From Methanolinea sp. UBA473 (GTDB taxonomy: Archaea; Halobacteriota; Methanomicrobia; Methanomicrobiales; Methanospirillaceae): a stretch of DNA of 25,712 nucleotides. The notes beneath the pieces were generated by a model. That model had not been told where the DNA came from and did no database searches. It saw nothing but the letters and a program-made list of their open reading frames with translations. This document shows positions 14,566 through 22,085 of this stretch, piece by piece. The stretch lies in contig DAEV01000049.1 in NCBI GenBank assembly GCA_002509495.1, positions 7,760-33,471 of the forward strand, read 5' to 3'. Within the stretch, counting starts at the first letter, position 1; each line of letters starts with the position of its first letter. Made by a program: the position numbers and the translations under genes.

Positions 14566-15156
14566 ATGGGTTCGCAATGGGGAAAAGACCGTACCTATGT
14601 ACGGGCGATGCGGGAAGGCTACCGTTCCAGGGCCGCGTATAAACTTCTCGAGATCCAGGAGCGCCATGCTGTGATCCGGGATGACGATAATATCCTGGAT
14701 CTCGGGGCGGCTCCGGGGAGCTGGCTCCAGGTTGCCCGCAGCCTGACCAGGGGACTCATCGTGGGGGTGGACCTCTCCGCCATCCCCCCGCTTGAAGGGG
14801 TGACAACTCTTGTCGGGGATCTGACGGCTCCCGCCCTGCGGGATGAAGTCCGAACCCTGCTTCACCCGGTGAACGTCGTCATCTCCGACGCTGCTCCCAA
14901 GCTCTCCGGTCACCGCAGCTATGACCAGGCAAGGGCGATCGGTCTTGGGGAGGAGGTGCTGGCCTTTGCATGCAGCGTACTGAAACCCGGCGGGAACCTT
15001 GTCCTGAAGTCATTCCAGGGGGAAGACTTTTCCCACCTCCTTTCGGAAGTGAAACAGTATTTCCTCTCGGTGCGCACCTTCCGGAGCACGGCCTCACGAA
15101 AAGGCAGTGCCGAGATCTACATCATTGCAAAGAACTTCGTGGGACCTTCACAATGA
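14566..15156 (+). CDS. rlmE: RlmE/FtsJ family rRNA 2'-O-methyltransferase
   Basis: A 196-aa SAM-dependent methyltransferase that modifies the 2'-OH of a 23S rRNA uridine in the family's best-known member. The K-D-K-E catalytic tetrad is K26, D108, K148 and E183. The SAM loop DLGAAPGSW is at 45-53, and ISDAAPKLSG and LKSFQGED are family blocks. A GTG four codons upstream (14554) extends the frame, but MGSQWGKDR is the family start and has GGAGAG before it. The end overlaps moaA (ATGA), so the two are coupled though unrelated in pathway. Whether the archaeal target is rRNA or tRNA is not told by the sequence. Confidence 0.93.
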   Translation: MGSQWGKDRTYVRAMREGYRSRAAYKLLEIQERHAVIRDDDNILDLGAAPGSWLQVARSLTRGLIVGVDLSAIPPLEGVTTLVGDLTAPALRDEVRTLLHPVNVVISDAAPKLSGHRSYDQARAIGLGEEVLAFACSVLKPGGNLVLKSFQGEDFSHLLSEVKQYFLSVRTFRSTASRKGSAEIYIIAKNFVGPSQ

Positions 15157-16031
15157 CCCTGAAGGACCCGTATAACCGTCCGGTGAGCAACCTGCGCATC
15201 AGCGTAACCCCTGCCTGTAATCTGCGTTGCATCTATTGCCACGCGGAGGGTGAGAACAGCCGGAGCACGACACTCAGCCCTGCGGAGCTGGCTGGGATCA
15301 TGCAGGTCGCCTCAGAGTTCGGGATCCGGAGCGTGAAGTTCACCGGGGGAGAACCCACCCTCCGCTCCGATCTCCTTGAGATCGTGAAGGCGGTGCCTCC
15401 CGGCATGGAATGTTCCATGACAACCAACGGGACGTTACTCGCGGACCTGGCCTCAGATCTCAAGGCTGCCGGACTTTCGAGGGTCAACGTAAGTTTGGAC
15501 AGCCTGGATCCGGAGAATTACAAAAAGATCACAGGATCGGATCGGCTGAGTGATGTACTTTCCGGGATTGACGCGGCTCTCGATGCGGGGCTTACTCCTG
15601 TGAAGCTGAACATGGTGGTTCTCGAGGGGATCAACGAAGGAGAGGTTGATGACTTCCTCGCATTCGTGCGGGGAAACCGGGATCTCGTCCTGCAGGTCAT
15701 TGAACTGATGGACTTCTCGGGATGCCATTTTCATTCCGAGCTGGGGGGCCTCGAACAGCGCTTCGCAGAACATTCGAAAGAGATCCTGACCCGGAGGATG
15801 CATCATCGGAAAAAGTACTGCATGGACGGTGCCGAGGTGGAGATCGTGCGACCTCTCCACAACACAGAGTTCTGTGCTTTCTGCAACCGGCTCCGCGTTA
15901 CTTCGGACGGGAAACTGAAACCCTGTCTCCTCCGGACCGACAACCATGTGGACATCAGGGGAAAATCAGGGGAAGAGTTAAAAGAACTCTTTCGCGAGGC
16001 AGTCCGGCGAAGAGAGCCTTTCTATAAGTAA
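15153..16031 (+). CDS. moaA: GTP 3',8-cyclase (MoaA)
   Basis: A 292-aa radical SAM enzyme that starts molybdopterin synthesis from GTP; methanogens need the cofactor for formylmethanofuran and formate dehydrogenases. The radical SAM cluster is CNLRCIYC (C22, C26, C29), GGEP is at 65-68, and the C-terminal second cluster has C241, C244 (FCAFC) and C258 (KPCL). The start ATG overlaps the rlmE stop (ATGA). The protein ends REPFYK and lacks the terminal Gly-Gly of the bacterial and human enzymes. An eight-T run ends the transcript. Moco enzymes are not in this window. Confidence 0.95.
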   Translation: MTLKDPYNRPVSNLRISVTPACNLRCIYCHAEGENSRSTTLSPAELAGIMQVASEFGIRSVKFTGGEPTLRSDLLEIVKAVPPGMECSMTTNGTLLADLASDLKAAGLSRVNVSLDSLDPENYKKITGSDRLSDVLSGIDAALDAGLTPVKLNMVVLEGINEGEVDDFLAFVRGNRDLVLQVIELMDFSGCHFHSELGGLEQRFAEHSKEILTRRMHHRKKYCMDGAEVEIVRPLHNTEFCAFCNRLRVTSDGKLKPCLLRTDNHVDIRGKSGEELKELFREAVRRREPFYK

Positions 16032-16043
16032 CCGGATTCTTTC

Positions 16044-16051
16044 TTTTTTTT
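16044..16051 (+). terminator. T-run terminator after moaA
   Basis: Eight T start 13 bases after the stop codon, the strongest U-tract on this strand in the window. Confidence 0.55.
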
Positions 16052-16080
16052 GCATTCGCCAGAAAATGCCGATTCCGGAA

Positions 16081-16088
16081 TTTATTTA
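16081..16088 (+). promoter_or_regulatory. TATA box for the 169-aa unknown gene
   Basis: TTTATTTA with a purine-rich CCGGAA just upstream lies ~28 bp before the ATG at 16113. The transcript would have a very short leader or none. Confidence 0.5.
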
Positions 16089-16112
16089 GAACTCCGGGGA
16101 GAACACATCCCC

Positions 16113-16622
16113 ATGAATTCGGACCGCGATTATATCCTGGTGCTGGAGCACCTCTATGAGAAATCCCTCGTCCTCCACGATACATCCCTCTGGAACCCGG
16201 TACTTCATTTTTATTTCGTCGATTCCCTGGCCCACATCGACTACACTCTTGGAATCCTCTCCTATACGTACCAGTCCCCGAAAAATATCATGGCCGCCGA
16301 GTATCTCCGGTGGAGGATCGATGAAGAGAAGAAAGGGGATCGTACCCTGTTCCCTGGGTTCATCGCATGGTTGAAGGAACATGATCCGGATAAATTCGCC
16401 CGGCTCCCTTCCCTCTGGCAGCGGATCTATGATTCCTCCGACAAAGCATCCTATCGCAGTTTTCGGATCGTTCTCGACCCCGACTCGGGAAATCCGATCA
16501 CCCCGCATATCTTCTTCCAGATGATCGAGGAGTTCTTCCACCCCGAATTTCTTAAGAGCCTGTACCTGGATGACGGCTCCCTTGCCAGGCTCTTCTCCGA
16601 ATTTACCGGCACTCATTCCTGA
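16113..16622 (+). CDS. Unknown soluble protein, 169 aa
   Basis: I do not recognise this family. It has no signal peptide or membrane helix. The composition is rich in aromatic residues (YDS/WNP/FYF/YTYQ) and acidic residues, and it is predicted mainly helical. Blocks such as LWNPVLHFYFVDSLAHIDYTLGIL and LRWRIDEEKKGDRTLFPGFIAWLKEHDPDKF could help a family search. A GTP- or metal-binding motif is not seen. The frame extends to 16050, but the TATA box at 16081 favours the ATG at 16113. The M20 hydrolase follows after 14 bp, so the two probably act or are expressed together. Function is unknown. Confidence 0.75.
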   Translation: MNSDRDYILVLEHLYEKSLVLHDTSLWNPVLHFYFVDSLAHIDYTLGILSYTYQSPKNIMAAEYLRWRIDEEKKGDRTLFPGFIAWLKEHDPDKFARLPSLWQRIYDSSDKASYRSFRIVLDPDSGNPITPHIFFQMIEEFFHPEFLKSLYLDDGSLARLFSEFTGTHS

Positions 16623-16636
16623 CCGGCAGATCAACC

Positions 16637-17809
16637 ATGGACGTCGCGACACTCTGTTCCGAAATGGTCAGGATCCGGAGCGAGAACCCTCCGGGAAATA
16701 CGGAAGAGGTGATCCGATACCTCCAGGACTTCACCGAACAACTGGATTTGAACACGCGGATCGTGAGAAGCAGGGGCGGGCGCCACAGCCTTGTGACGTC
16801 GAAGCCGGATGGAAGACTCCTGCTCTGCGGGCACGTGGACGTGGTTCCGGCCCTCCCCGACAGATGGAGGCATGATCCGTTTGCAGGGGAGATCGACGGC
16901 GGAATCGTCTGGGGAAGGGGAGCTACCGATATGAAGGGCGGATGTGCCGCGCTCCTCATGGCCTGCAAGGAATACATCGATTCCGGCAGGGAGCTCCCTG
17001 CCGACCTGGCATTTGTATGCGACGAGGAGACCAGCGGGACATACGGGATCCGGAGACTCCTTGACAGGAAGTGCCTGGTCCCGTGCGACACCGTGATTGC
17101 CGAACCGACCCCTGCTCTCTCGCCCAATATCGGGCAAAAGGGGCTGTTGCGCCTATGCTGCACCTTCCATGGGGAGCCGGGACATGGTTCGCTCTACCCG
17201 GTGAAGGGGGTGAGTGCCGTAATGGAGGCATTCTCGCTGATGGAATTCATGAGATCGCTGCACGAACGGGAATACGACCCGGAGGATCCCGCGCTTGCCC
17301 GGATCATTGCCTGGTCTTCCGAGATCCTTGGGGAACTCTTTGGCCTCGACGATAGCCGGGCAGTCCTCACCCGGGTGATGTTCAACCCAGGCAAGATCAG
17401 CGGTGGTGAAAAGGCGAATATCGTGGCCCAGCAGTGCAGCCTCGAACTGGATCTCCGGGTCCCATGGGGGTGCAGTCTCGCCGACCTCCTCCATGAAATC
17501 CGGAACCACGCCCCGCGTGCCGACGTGGCGGTGACCAACATGTCGGAACCCAGCATCACGCCCCCAGGCTCCCACCTCGTGACCCGCCTCCTGGAAGAGA
17601 TCGAAAAGGTCCATCTGCGTCCGGCAAGACCCATTGTCCAATGGGCGGCAAGCGATGCCAGATATTTGAGGAAAGCAGGTTTTTCCGTCGTTGAATATGG
17701 TCCTGGCGAGATCCGTACGCTTCATGCAATCGACGAACATGTCACGATCGCGTCGCTGGAGAATGCGGTCAGGGTGTACAGGGGAATGCTTGGGAGGTAT
17801 TCGATTTGA
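16637..17809 (+). CDS. M20 family metallohydrolase
   Basis: A 390-aa di-zinc amidohydrolase of the ArgE/DapE/CPG2 group. Motifs are GHVDVVP (H66, D68), GRGATDMKGG (bridging D98), DEETSG (general base E130, ligand E131), AEPT (E156) and the late HAIDEHV (His ligand). The dimerisation lid lies at about 180-290. Members remove acyl groups from amino acids, including succinyl-diaminopimelate and acetylornithine, or cleave small peptides. The substrate cannot be read from the sequence. A DapE label would be doubtful, because methanogens generally make diaminopimelate by the DapL aminotransferase, which needs no succinyl step. It is expressed with the unknown gene 14 bp upstream and ends before a six-T run. 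Confidence 0.9.
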   Translation: MDVATLCSEMVRIRSENPPGNTEEVIRYLQDFTEQLDLNTRIVRSRGGRHSLVTSKPDGRLLLCGHVDVVPALPDRWRHDPFAGEIDGGIVWGRGATDMKGGCAALLMACKEYIDSGRELPADLAFVCDEETSGTYGIRRLLDRKCLVPCDTVIAEPTPALSPNIGQKGLLRLCCTFHGEPGHGSLYPVKGVSAVMEAFSLMEFMRSLHEREYDPEDPALARIIAWSSEILGELFGLDDSRAVLTRVMFNPGKISGGEKANIVAQQCSLELDLRVPWGCSLADLLHEIRNHAPRADVAVTNMSEPSITPPGSHLVTRLLEEIEKVHLRPARPIVQWAASDARYLRKAGFSVVEYGPGEIRTLHAIDEHVTIASLENAVRVYRGMLGRYSI

Positions 17810-17831
17810 GTGCCCAAGGCTATCCACTATA

Positions 17832-17837
17832 TTTTTT
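17832..17837 (+). terminator. T-run terminator after the M20 gene
   Basis: Six T occur about 22 bases after the stop, in an A/T-rich setting. The remaining bases up to 18030 show no gene. Confidence 0.4.
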
Positions 17838-18030
17838 CGGCAAGTCGTTTAGATATTGCCTGAAATCAATCCTTAGAAGCGCGCATCGTCACTATAGTCA
17901 AAGCCATTGCTAATGCATTTACACAATGAGTAAAATTATCCGAAGGTTTGGGCGATGACCGTTTTCATACTCGTCCGGGCGATGTATAGATCGGACATTT
18001 CACTATGCCGATGGCGAGGGTAGGTAGTAT

Positions 18031-18068
18031 AAAAAAAGTCTGAAAAAGGTGCCCTTGGATTCTCAAGG
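18031..18068 (-). terminator. Hairpin plus T-runs after the 405-aa secreted protein gene
   Basis: On the minus strand a five-bp stem (CCTTG at 18064-18068 with CAAGG at 18053-18057, six-base loop) is followed by five T (18043-18047) and then seven T (18031-18037). It begins eight bases past the stop. This is the clearest terminator in the window. Confidence 0.6.
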
Positions 18069-18075
18069 ATACCTC

Positions 18076-19293
18076 TTATCTCGATCTCGCAACCCGGGGC
18101 GTTTTCGGAGAAAACCGGACCGCTTTTGTCGATGCCAGGGACTTCTGCTGCATCGCAGTCCCGGATTGGGACAGCAACTCGCCCCTGTCCGAAATCAATT
18201 CAGTCGTGGGTTTTCCGGAAAATAGACTGTTTTTCTGGAGGGCGCTTGAATTCACTCCTATGGGAACATTCATGCTGAGCTTTTTAAGGCTCATACTCTT
18301 CAACGAGGTCAGCGAATCCTTCGCCGTTACGGTGGAAACCGGGGCCGCAAGGGAATTACTGGAGATCGCATCTATTTTCTCAAGGATGAAGAGCATGTCC
18401 TCCAGGTCCTCGGCATCCGCCGAGTCGCAGGCCCACGCACCCTTCGATAGTTTCAGGGTCCATTCCTTCATTGTCCCCGAGAGGGTCATCCCAACCATCA
18501 CGATGGTTGTGCCGGACTTCTCGTACCCGATCCGGGTTTTACCCATGTCGGTGTCGAGGCCGAGGTTCGCAAGGTGAACCTTCATTTCCTCTGTCCAGTC
18601 CCAGTCGCCGAAATAACGAGGATTTATGTAGATGGCATTAGGACAGGGGACAATCAACTCATAATATTCTTCGATCGTCATCAGCTCGTTCGAGTACGCA
18701 TCATACACCCGTTCCCGTTCTTGAAGATTGATCTTTGCAAGGGGGAGGGTGTTCTTGGGAGTTCCCGAATATGATGGCGCAGGGAACGGTGCACCGGCAG
18801 GGGCAGGAGGGAGCCTGTCAGCGTATTCTTCCCACCCAATGGAGACGAGATATTGGAAGGGCGGACGATCACCGTTATAGACGTATCCCTCAGGGCTGGT
18901 CCATATATGCTCATCGCAATCGTTGAGCCAGGTTCCCTGGTTCCCGTTCAGGGTCTTTTTTCCATCTTTGAAAAGTGACTCCCGGGTATCCATGAAATGA
19001 TCGTACATTTCCTGCGGCATGGTAGCGAGGTCTTCAGGACTGACTTTCCCAACAAAATCGATGAGAGGCATATTCCAGCCCGTAAGAACGTGCAGGCAAT
19101 AATAATAGTTGATTAATACAGTTTCATCTTCATCCCTGTACCAATCCCAATCGTAACTGATACCTGTTTCAGAATCCTGACCCGGGGTCCATCGATAGGA
19201 TGCCTTCCCGGCAGAAGCAATTCCCACATACAGACCAGCGAAGATTAGTAGAAGAAATATCAGGGGGTATACTTTTTTCGTAATTCGGCTCAT
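18076..19293 (-). CDS. Unknown secreted protein, 405 aa
   Basis: I do not recognise the family. It has a signal peptide (KK then a hydrophobic core at about 10-27, cleavage near ASAG). The mature domain of about 30-310 is rich in Trp, Tyr and Asp, with four cysteines (C66, C126, C217, C289) that may form disulfides, and a Pro/Ala-rich linker at 161-175. From about 312 the composition changes to a Ser/Lys/Leu-rich, basic, low-complexity tail ending TPRVARSR, with no membrane helix. The tail may bind an envelope polymer, but that is inference. The leader is about 70 nt if the TATA box at 19388-19396 is used. It lies 180 bp downstream of another secreted-protein gene on the same strand. Confidence 0.75.
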   Translation of the reverse strand: MSRITKKVYPLIFLLLIFAGLYVGIASAGKASYRWTPGQDSETGISYDWDWYRDEDETVLINYYYCLHVLTGWNMPLIDFVGKVSPEDLATMPQEMYDHFMDTRESLFKDGKKTLNGNQGTWLNDCDEHIWTSPEGYVYNGDRPPFQYLVSIGWEEYADRLPPAPAGAPFPAPSYSGTPKNTLPLAKINLQERERVYDAYSNELMTIEEYYELIVPCPNAIYINPRYFGDWDWTEEMKVHLANLGLDTDMGKTRIGYEKSGTTIVMVGMTLSGTMKEWTLKLSKGAWACDSADAEDLEDMLFILEKIDAISSNSLAAPVSTVTAKDSLTSLKSMSLKKLSMNVPIGVNSSALQKNSLFSGKPTTELISDRGELLSQSGTAMQQKSLASTKAVRFSPKTPRVARSR

Positions 19294-19362
19294 ATCATCA
19301 CGTCAATTGTTCTTGTTTTTTTTCACTTTTTGGGGTTGAATTCCTTCTCAATAGCATAATAA

Positions 19363-19396
19363 GTATTCTGAATACACTATATATATCTTATATAAA
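19363..19396 (-). promoter_or_regulatory. Promoter of the 405-aa secreted protein gene with 6-bp dyad at the start site
   Basis: TTTATATAA on the minus strand (19388-19396) is a good TATA box. About 25 bp downstream, at the expected start site, lies the dyad GTATTC-T-GAATAC (19363-19375). A protein bound there would block initiation. The surrounding 19376-19440 is almost pure A/T. Confidence 0.5.
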
Positions 19397-19473
19397 TAAT
19401 TTTTGCGTGAATAATTATATTTCCAAAAATAAATGATGATCCCGGCATACACCAGGATTCTGTTGCGAACACT

Positions 19474-20259
19474 CTATGGGTAGGGAATCGAAAACGAGTC
19501 ATCCTCATCATGATACTCCTCATACCAGGTATAGTCTATGTGATATCCCTCAAAATTAGCAAACTGCTTATAAGTGCCTGTCTGAAGGGTTACTGGTCCG
19601 CCTGAAGCATATACCTCGTCTGTATAAAAATCAGTATCTCCAGTATAACAGGAATCAACCCATCTGAGCCCGTTCCACTTTTTTATCCACGTTTCTGCGG
19701 TCATTACTGGTAAGGTGGTAGCCGGATTTGTATCCGATCCTGACCAGTAGCTGATTGAATATCCGTTTGGGGTACAGTCATAATCATGATTTAACTCGTA
19801 ATTATACTTCACTCCGTTCACGATATTCACCAGAGAGCTTAATTTAATCTCAATCTTTGAAGAGAGAACCGGAAATGCAACTGGCTCTTGTAATTTTATA
19901 AATACACTCTTGTCGGAAGAGAGTTCATAGGAGACGCGATCCTTACTAGAGATCGTAGTGAGGATAATTCGTGGGATGTCTTTTTCCTTATCTCCCTTTT
20001 CGATCCATCTGTTCAGACTTGTACAGAGCGATTCTTCGGGTCCAATTACATTTTCGGTCCATATTTTCATTGCAGTGATTGAGCTGTCGGAATATTCAGC
20101 GAATAGTTCAATAGCTGTAAGATCACCACTCTTTGCGATAACGTCTTTCAGGCTTGAGCAAGCTATGTTTGTATCGTACGCACTTGCTGCATTGATAGTT
20201 AGCATGCATATGAGGAGGATGCCCGCAACACCTGCTAAATATCTCCTTAAGTTATTCAT
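19474..20259 (-). CDS. Unknown secreted protein, 261 aa, low G+C
   Basis: I do not recognise the family. A signal peptide runs to about residue 27 (hydrophobic core GVAGILLICMLTI, cleavage after AASA). The mature protein has four cysteines (C34, C79, C162, C204), many Tyr/Trp/Ser/Thr, and an acidic, Tyr-rich C-terminus (YTWYEEYHDEDDSF). No membrane anchor is seen. The frame is open to 20478, but GGAGG lies seven bases before the ATG at 20259, directly ahead of the signal peptide, which fixes the start. The gene is AT-richer than its neighbours: two 60-base lines (from 19501 and 19681) have 23 and 28 G/C, against 38 in a line of the adjacent flavoprotein gene (from 21001). This may mean recent transfer. 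The promoter region carries a four-copy operator-like array. Confidence 0.75.
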   Translation of the reverse strand: MNNLRRYLAGVAGILLICMLTINAASAYDTNIACSSLKDVIAKSGDLTAIELFAEYSDSSITAMKIWTENVIGPEESLCTSLNRWIEKGDKEKDIPRIILTTISSKDRVSYELSSDKSVFIKLQEPVAFPVLSSKIEIKLSSLVNIVNGVKYNYELNHDYDCTPNGYSISYWSGSDTNPATTLPVMTAETWIKKWNGLRWVDSCYTGDTDFYTDEVYASGGPVTLQTGTYKQFANFEGYHIDYTWYEEYHDEDDSFSIPYP

Positions 20260-20300
20260 GTTCTGTTCCTCCATCGATTTCAACAGAGGCACAACGAAAA

Positions 20301-20320
20301 AGCTTTTACCGTTAAAAGCT
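20301..20320. other. 8-bp stem-loop in the leader of the low-G+C secreted gene
   Basis: AGCTTTTA (20301-20308) and TAAAAGCT (20313-20320) pair perfectly around CCGT. It lies 42 bp before the start codon, upstream of the ribosome site, and would be part of the leader RNA for every candidate promoter. It could affect translation or stability. Confidence 0.45.
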
Positions 20321-20465
20321 GATTCCATCATGCCTACGGGCTGCAAGTGGGGTTCATCTGCATTGGTATGAGGCGAACCCCTCTGCGACACTTCCCTATT
20401 CTCTTGAACAAGGAAAAACTTTCTGAGGCACAAGTATGAAGTTACACGATTTAATCGCTTGGTTC

Positions 20466-20536
20466 GATGATTATTCATCTCTGCGGTGAATATTCATCGA
20501 TGTGATGAACATTAATCAGCTTGATGAATATAAATC
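20466..20536. repeat. Four-copy 14-bp near-palindrome array, 19-bp period (candidate operator or iteron-like)
   Basis: Copies start at 20466, 20485, 20504 and 20523, exactly 19 bp apart: GATGATTATTCATC, GGTGAATATTCATC, GATGAACATTAATC, GATGAATATAAATC. The consensus GATGAATATTCATC is a perfect palindrome; each copy differs from it at one or two bases. Copy four read on the minus strand contains TTTATATT, a plausible TATA box for the gene at 19474, so bound protein could block promoter access. The regular spacing indicates multiple proteins bound side by side. The binding factor is unknown. Confidence 0.7.
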
Positions 20537-20735
20537 AGATCCATCCTCTATAAAGGGATTTGAATTACCGTCATCTTCCAAGATGCATGAAAATTGTTAC
20601 CTAAAAACCTGATGGAATGAACATCTATCACAAATGCGGCTGAGCCGATTTGATCCTTATTTAAAGTATGTTCGTTTAAAGAGTGAAAGTGAATTATTCG
20701 ATCTAATGATTATCCAATTCTAATTGAATGACATG

Positions 20736-22085
20736 TCATCGATTTGATCCCCTCAGCATCCTGTCGATAGCCCTTGCAGCTTTCTTTGCTCCGCCCATCG
20801 CCAGGATGACCGTCGCGGCCCCCGTGGCGACGTCGCCGGCGGCGAACACCCGGTCGAGATTGGTACTGCCCTCCTCGTCCACCATGATATTGCCCTTCCT
20901 GCCGTAGCGGATTCCTTCGAGTTTGCGGATCAGGAGTGGATTTGGCCCCTGGCCGATGGCCTGGATGCACATGTCCGCATCAATCACGAAATTACTTCCC
21001 TCTACAGGAGCCGGTTCGGGTCGGCCTGTATCGTCGGGATCACAGATCTCCGTCCGGACGCACTCGACCCCTGTCACAAAGGGATCCCCGAGGATCCGGA
21101 TCGGGTTTGCACATAGGACAAACTCAACCCCTTCCTCTTTCGCCCGGATAACCTCTGCCCGGCGCGCAGGAAGATCCTCTTCCCTTCTCCGATAGACCAG
21201 GGTGACCCTGGAGCCAAGCCTGCGGGCCACCCTGGCCGCGTCCATGGCCACATTTCCCCCACCGACCACGACGACACGCCCCGCATGCCTCATCGGGGTG
21301 TCGTATTCGGGGAACAGTTCGGCATGCATGAGGTTGACCCTGGTAAGGAACTCGTTTGCCGAATACACACCGTTCAGCTGCTCCCCCGGGATCTTCATAA
21401 AGAACGGGAGCCCGGCCCCTGTCCCGATAAAAACTGCATCATACGAGAGGAGATCGGAAACCGGGACGCTCGTACCGGCAAGGTGGTTTGTGCGGATCTC
21501 CACCCCCATCGCCCTGAGCTGGTCGATCTCTGCCCTGACCACCTCTTTCGGGAGACGGAATGCCGGGATGCCGTACACCAGGACACCGCCCGGTTCGTGG
21601 AGCGATTCGAATACTGTCACTGCATGCCCGAGCCGCGCCAGTTCGGCCGCAGCAGTCAGCCCTGCAGGCCCGGACCCGACCACCACGACTCTTTTTCCCG
21701 TCGGCTCTGCAATCAGAGGGATGACAGGTCCCTGTATCCGTTCATGGTCGGCGACAAACCGTTCCAGATCCCCGATCCGAAGTGGCGTCTCCTTCACGCC
21801 GAGAATGCACTGCCCCTCGCACTGGATCTCCTGAGGGCAGACCCGCCCGCAGATGGCCGGGAGGAGATTGTTCTCCATGATGATCCTGGCAGCGCCGGAG
21901 ATGTCACCTTCCGCAATCCTGGCGATGAATGCAGGTATATCGATCTCCACCGGGCATCCCCTGACGCAGGTTGGCTTCTTGCACTGAAGGCATCGCCCGG
22001 CCTCGGCGACCGCCTCTTCCGGAGAGAGACCCCCATCCACCTCCTGGAAATCATGGAGCCGTTCCGCTGCGGGACGTTCACCCAT
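20736..22085 (-). CDS. gltA: NAD(P)H-dependent glutamate synthase small-subunit-type flavoprotein (GltA/NfnB/SudA family)
   Basis: A 449-aa iron-sulfur flavoprotein. The N-terminus holds two [4Fe-4S] clusters (CLQCKKPTCVRGCPVEIDIP and ICGRVCPQEIQCEGQC), the FAD loop is VVVVGSGPAGLTAAAEL and the NAD(P)H loop VVVVGGGNVAMDAARVARRLG. AIGQGPNPLL and the late FAAGDVATGAATVILAMGGAKKAARAI close the FAD site. Databases call it homotetrameric glutamate synthase. The partner next to it is an NfnA/SudB-type subunit, so an NfnAB-like or sulfide dehydrogenase-like complex that exchanges electrons between NADPH, NADH and ferredoxin is more likely; the exact reaction is inferred. The GTG at 22094 opens the frame, but the ATG at 22085 has GGTGG upstream and is chosen. 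It overlaps the partner by 8 bp. Confidence 0.92.
   Translation of the reverse strand: MGERPAAERLHDFQEVDGGLSPEEAVAEAGRCLQCKKPTCVRGCPVEIDIPAFIARIAEGDISGAARIIMENNLLPAICGRVCPQEIQCEGQCILGVKETPLRIGDLERFVADHERIQGPVIPLIAEPTGKRVVVVGSGPAGLTAAAELARLGHAVTVFESLHEPGGVLVYGIPAFRLPKEVVRAEIDQLRAMGVEIRTNHLAGTSVPVSDLLSYDAVFIGTGAGLPFFMKIPGEQLNGVYSANEFLTRVNLMHAELFPEYDTPMRHAGRVVVVGGGNVAMDAARVARRLGSRVTLVYRRREEDLPARRAEVIRAKEEGVEFVLCANPIRILGDPFVTGVECVRTEICDPDDTGRPEPAPVEGSNFVIDADMCIQAIGQGPNPLLIRKLEGIRYGRKGNIMVDEEGSTNLDRVFAAGDVATGAATVILAMGGAKKAARAIDRMLRGSNR

Larger units (their letters stand above)
20260..20735. other. Long regulatory intergenic region upstream of the low-G+C secreted gene
   Basis: No credible gene is seen in these 476 bp. 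It holds the ribosome site GGAGG (about 20267-20271), an 8-bp hairpin at 20301-20320, the four-copy palindromic array at 20466-20536, and A/T-rich TATA candidates at 20528-20535 (TTTATATT, minus), 20549-20556 and 20658-20666 (TTTAAATA-like, minus). ATGACATGTCAT, a 12-bp palindrome, overlaps the nfnB-type stop at 20728-20739. Confidence 0.6.

Noticed and set aside
20260..20478. N-terminal extension of the 261-aa secreted protein (73 more codons)
   Set aside because: GGAGG and a signal peptide directly follow at 20259, and the extension covers the leader hairpin and part of the operator array.
20728..20739. Palindrome ATGACATGTCAT at the flavoprotein gene stop
   Set aside because: Short palindrome across a stop codon with no T-run or promoter context; chance cannot be excluded.
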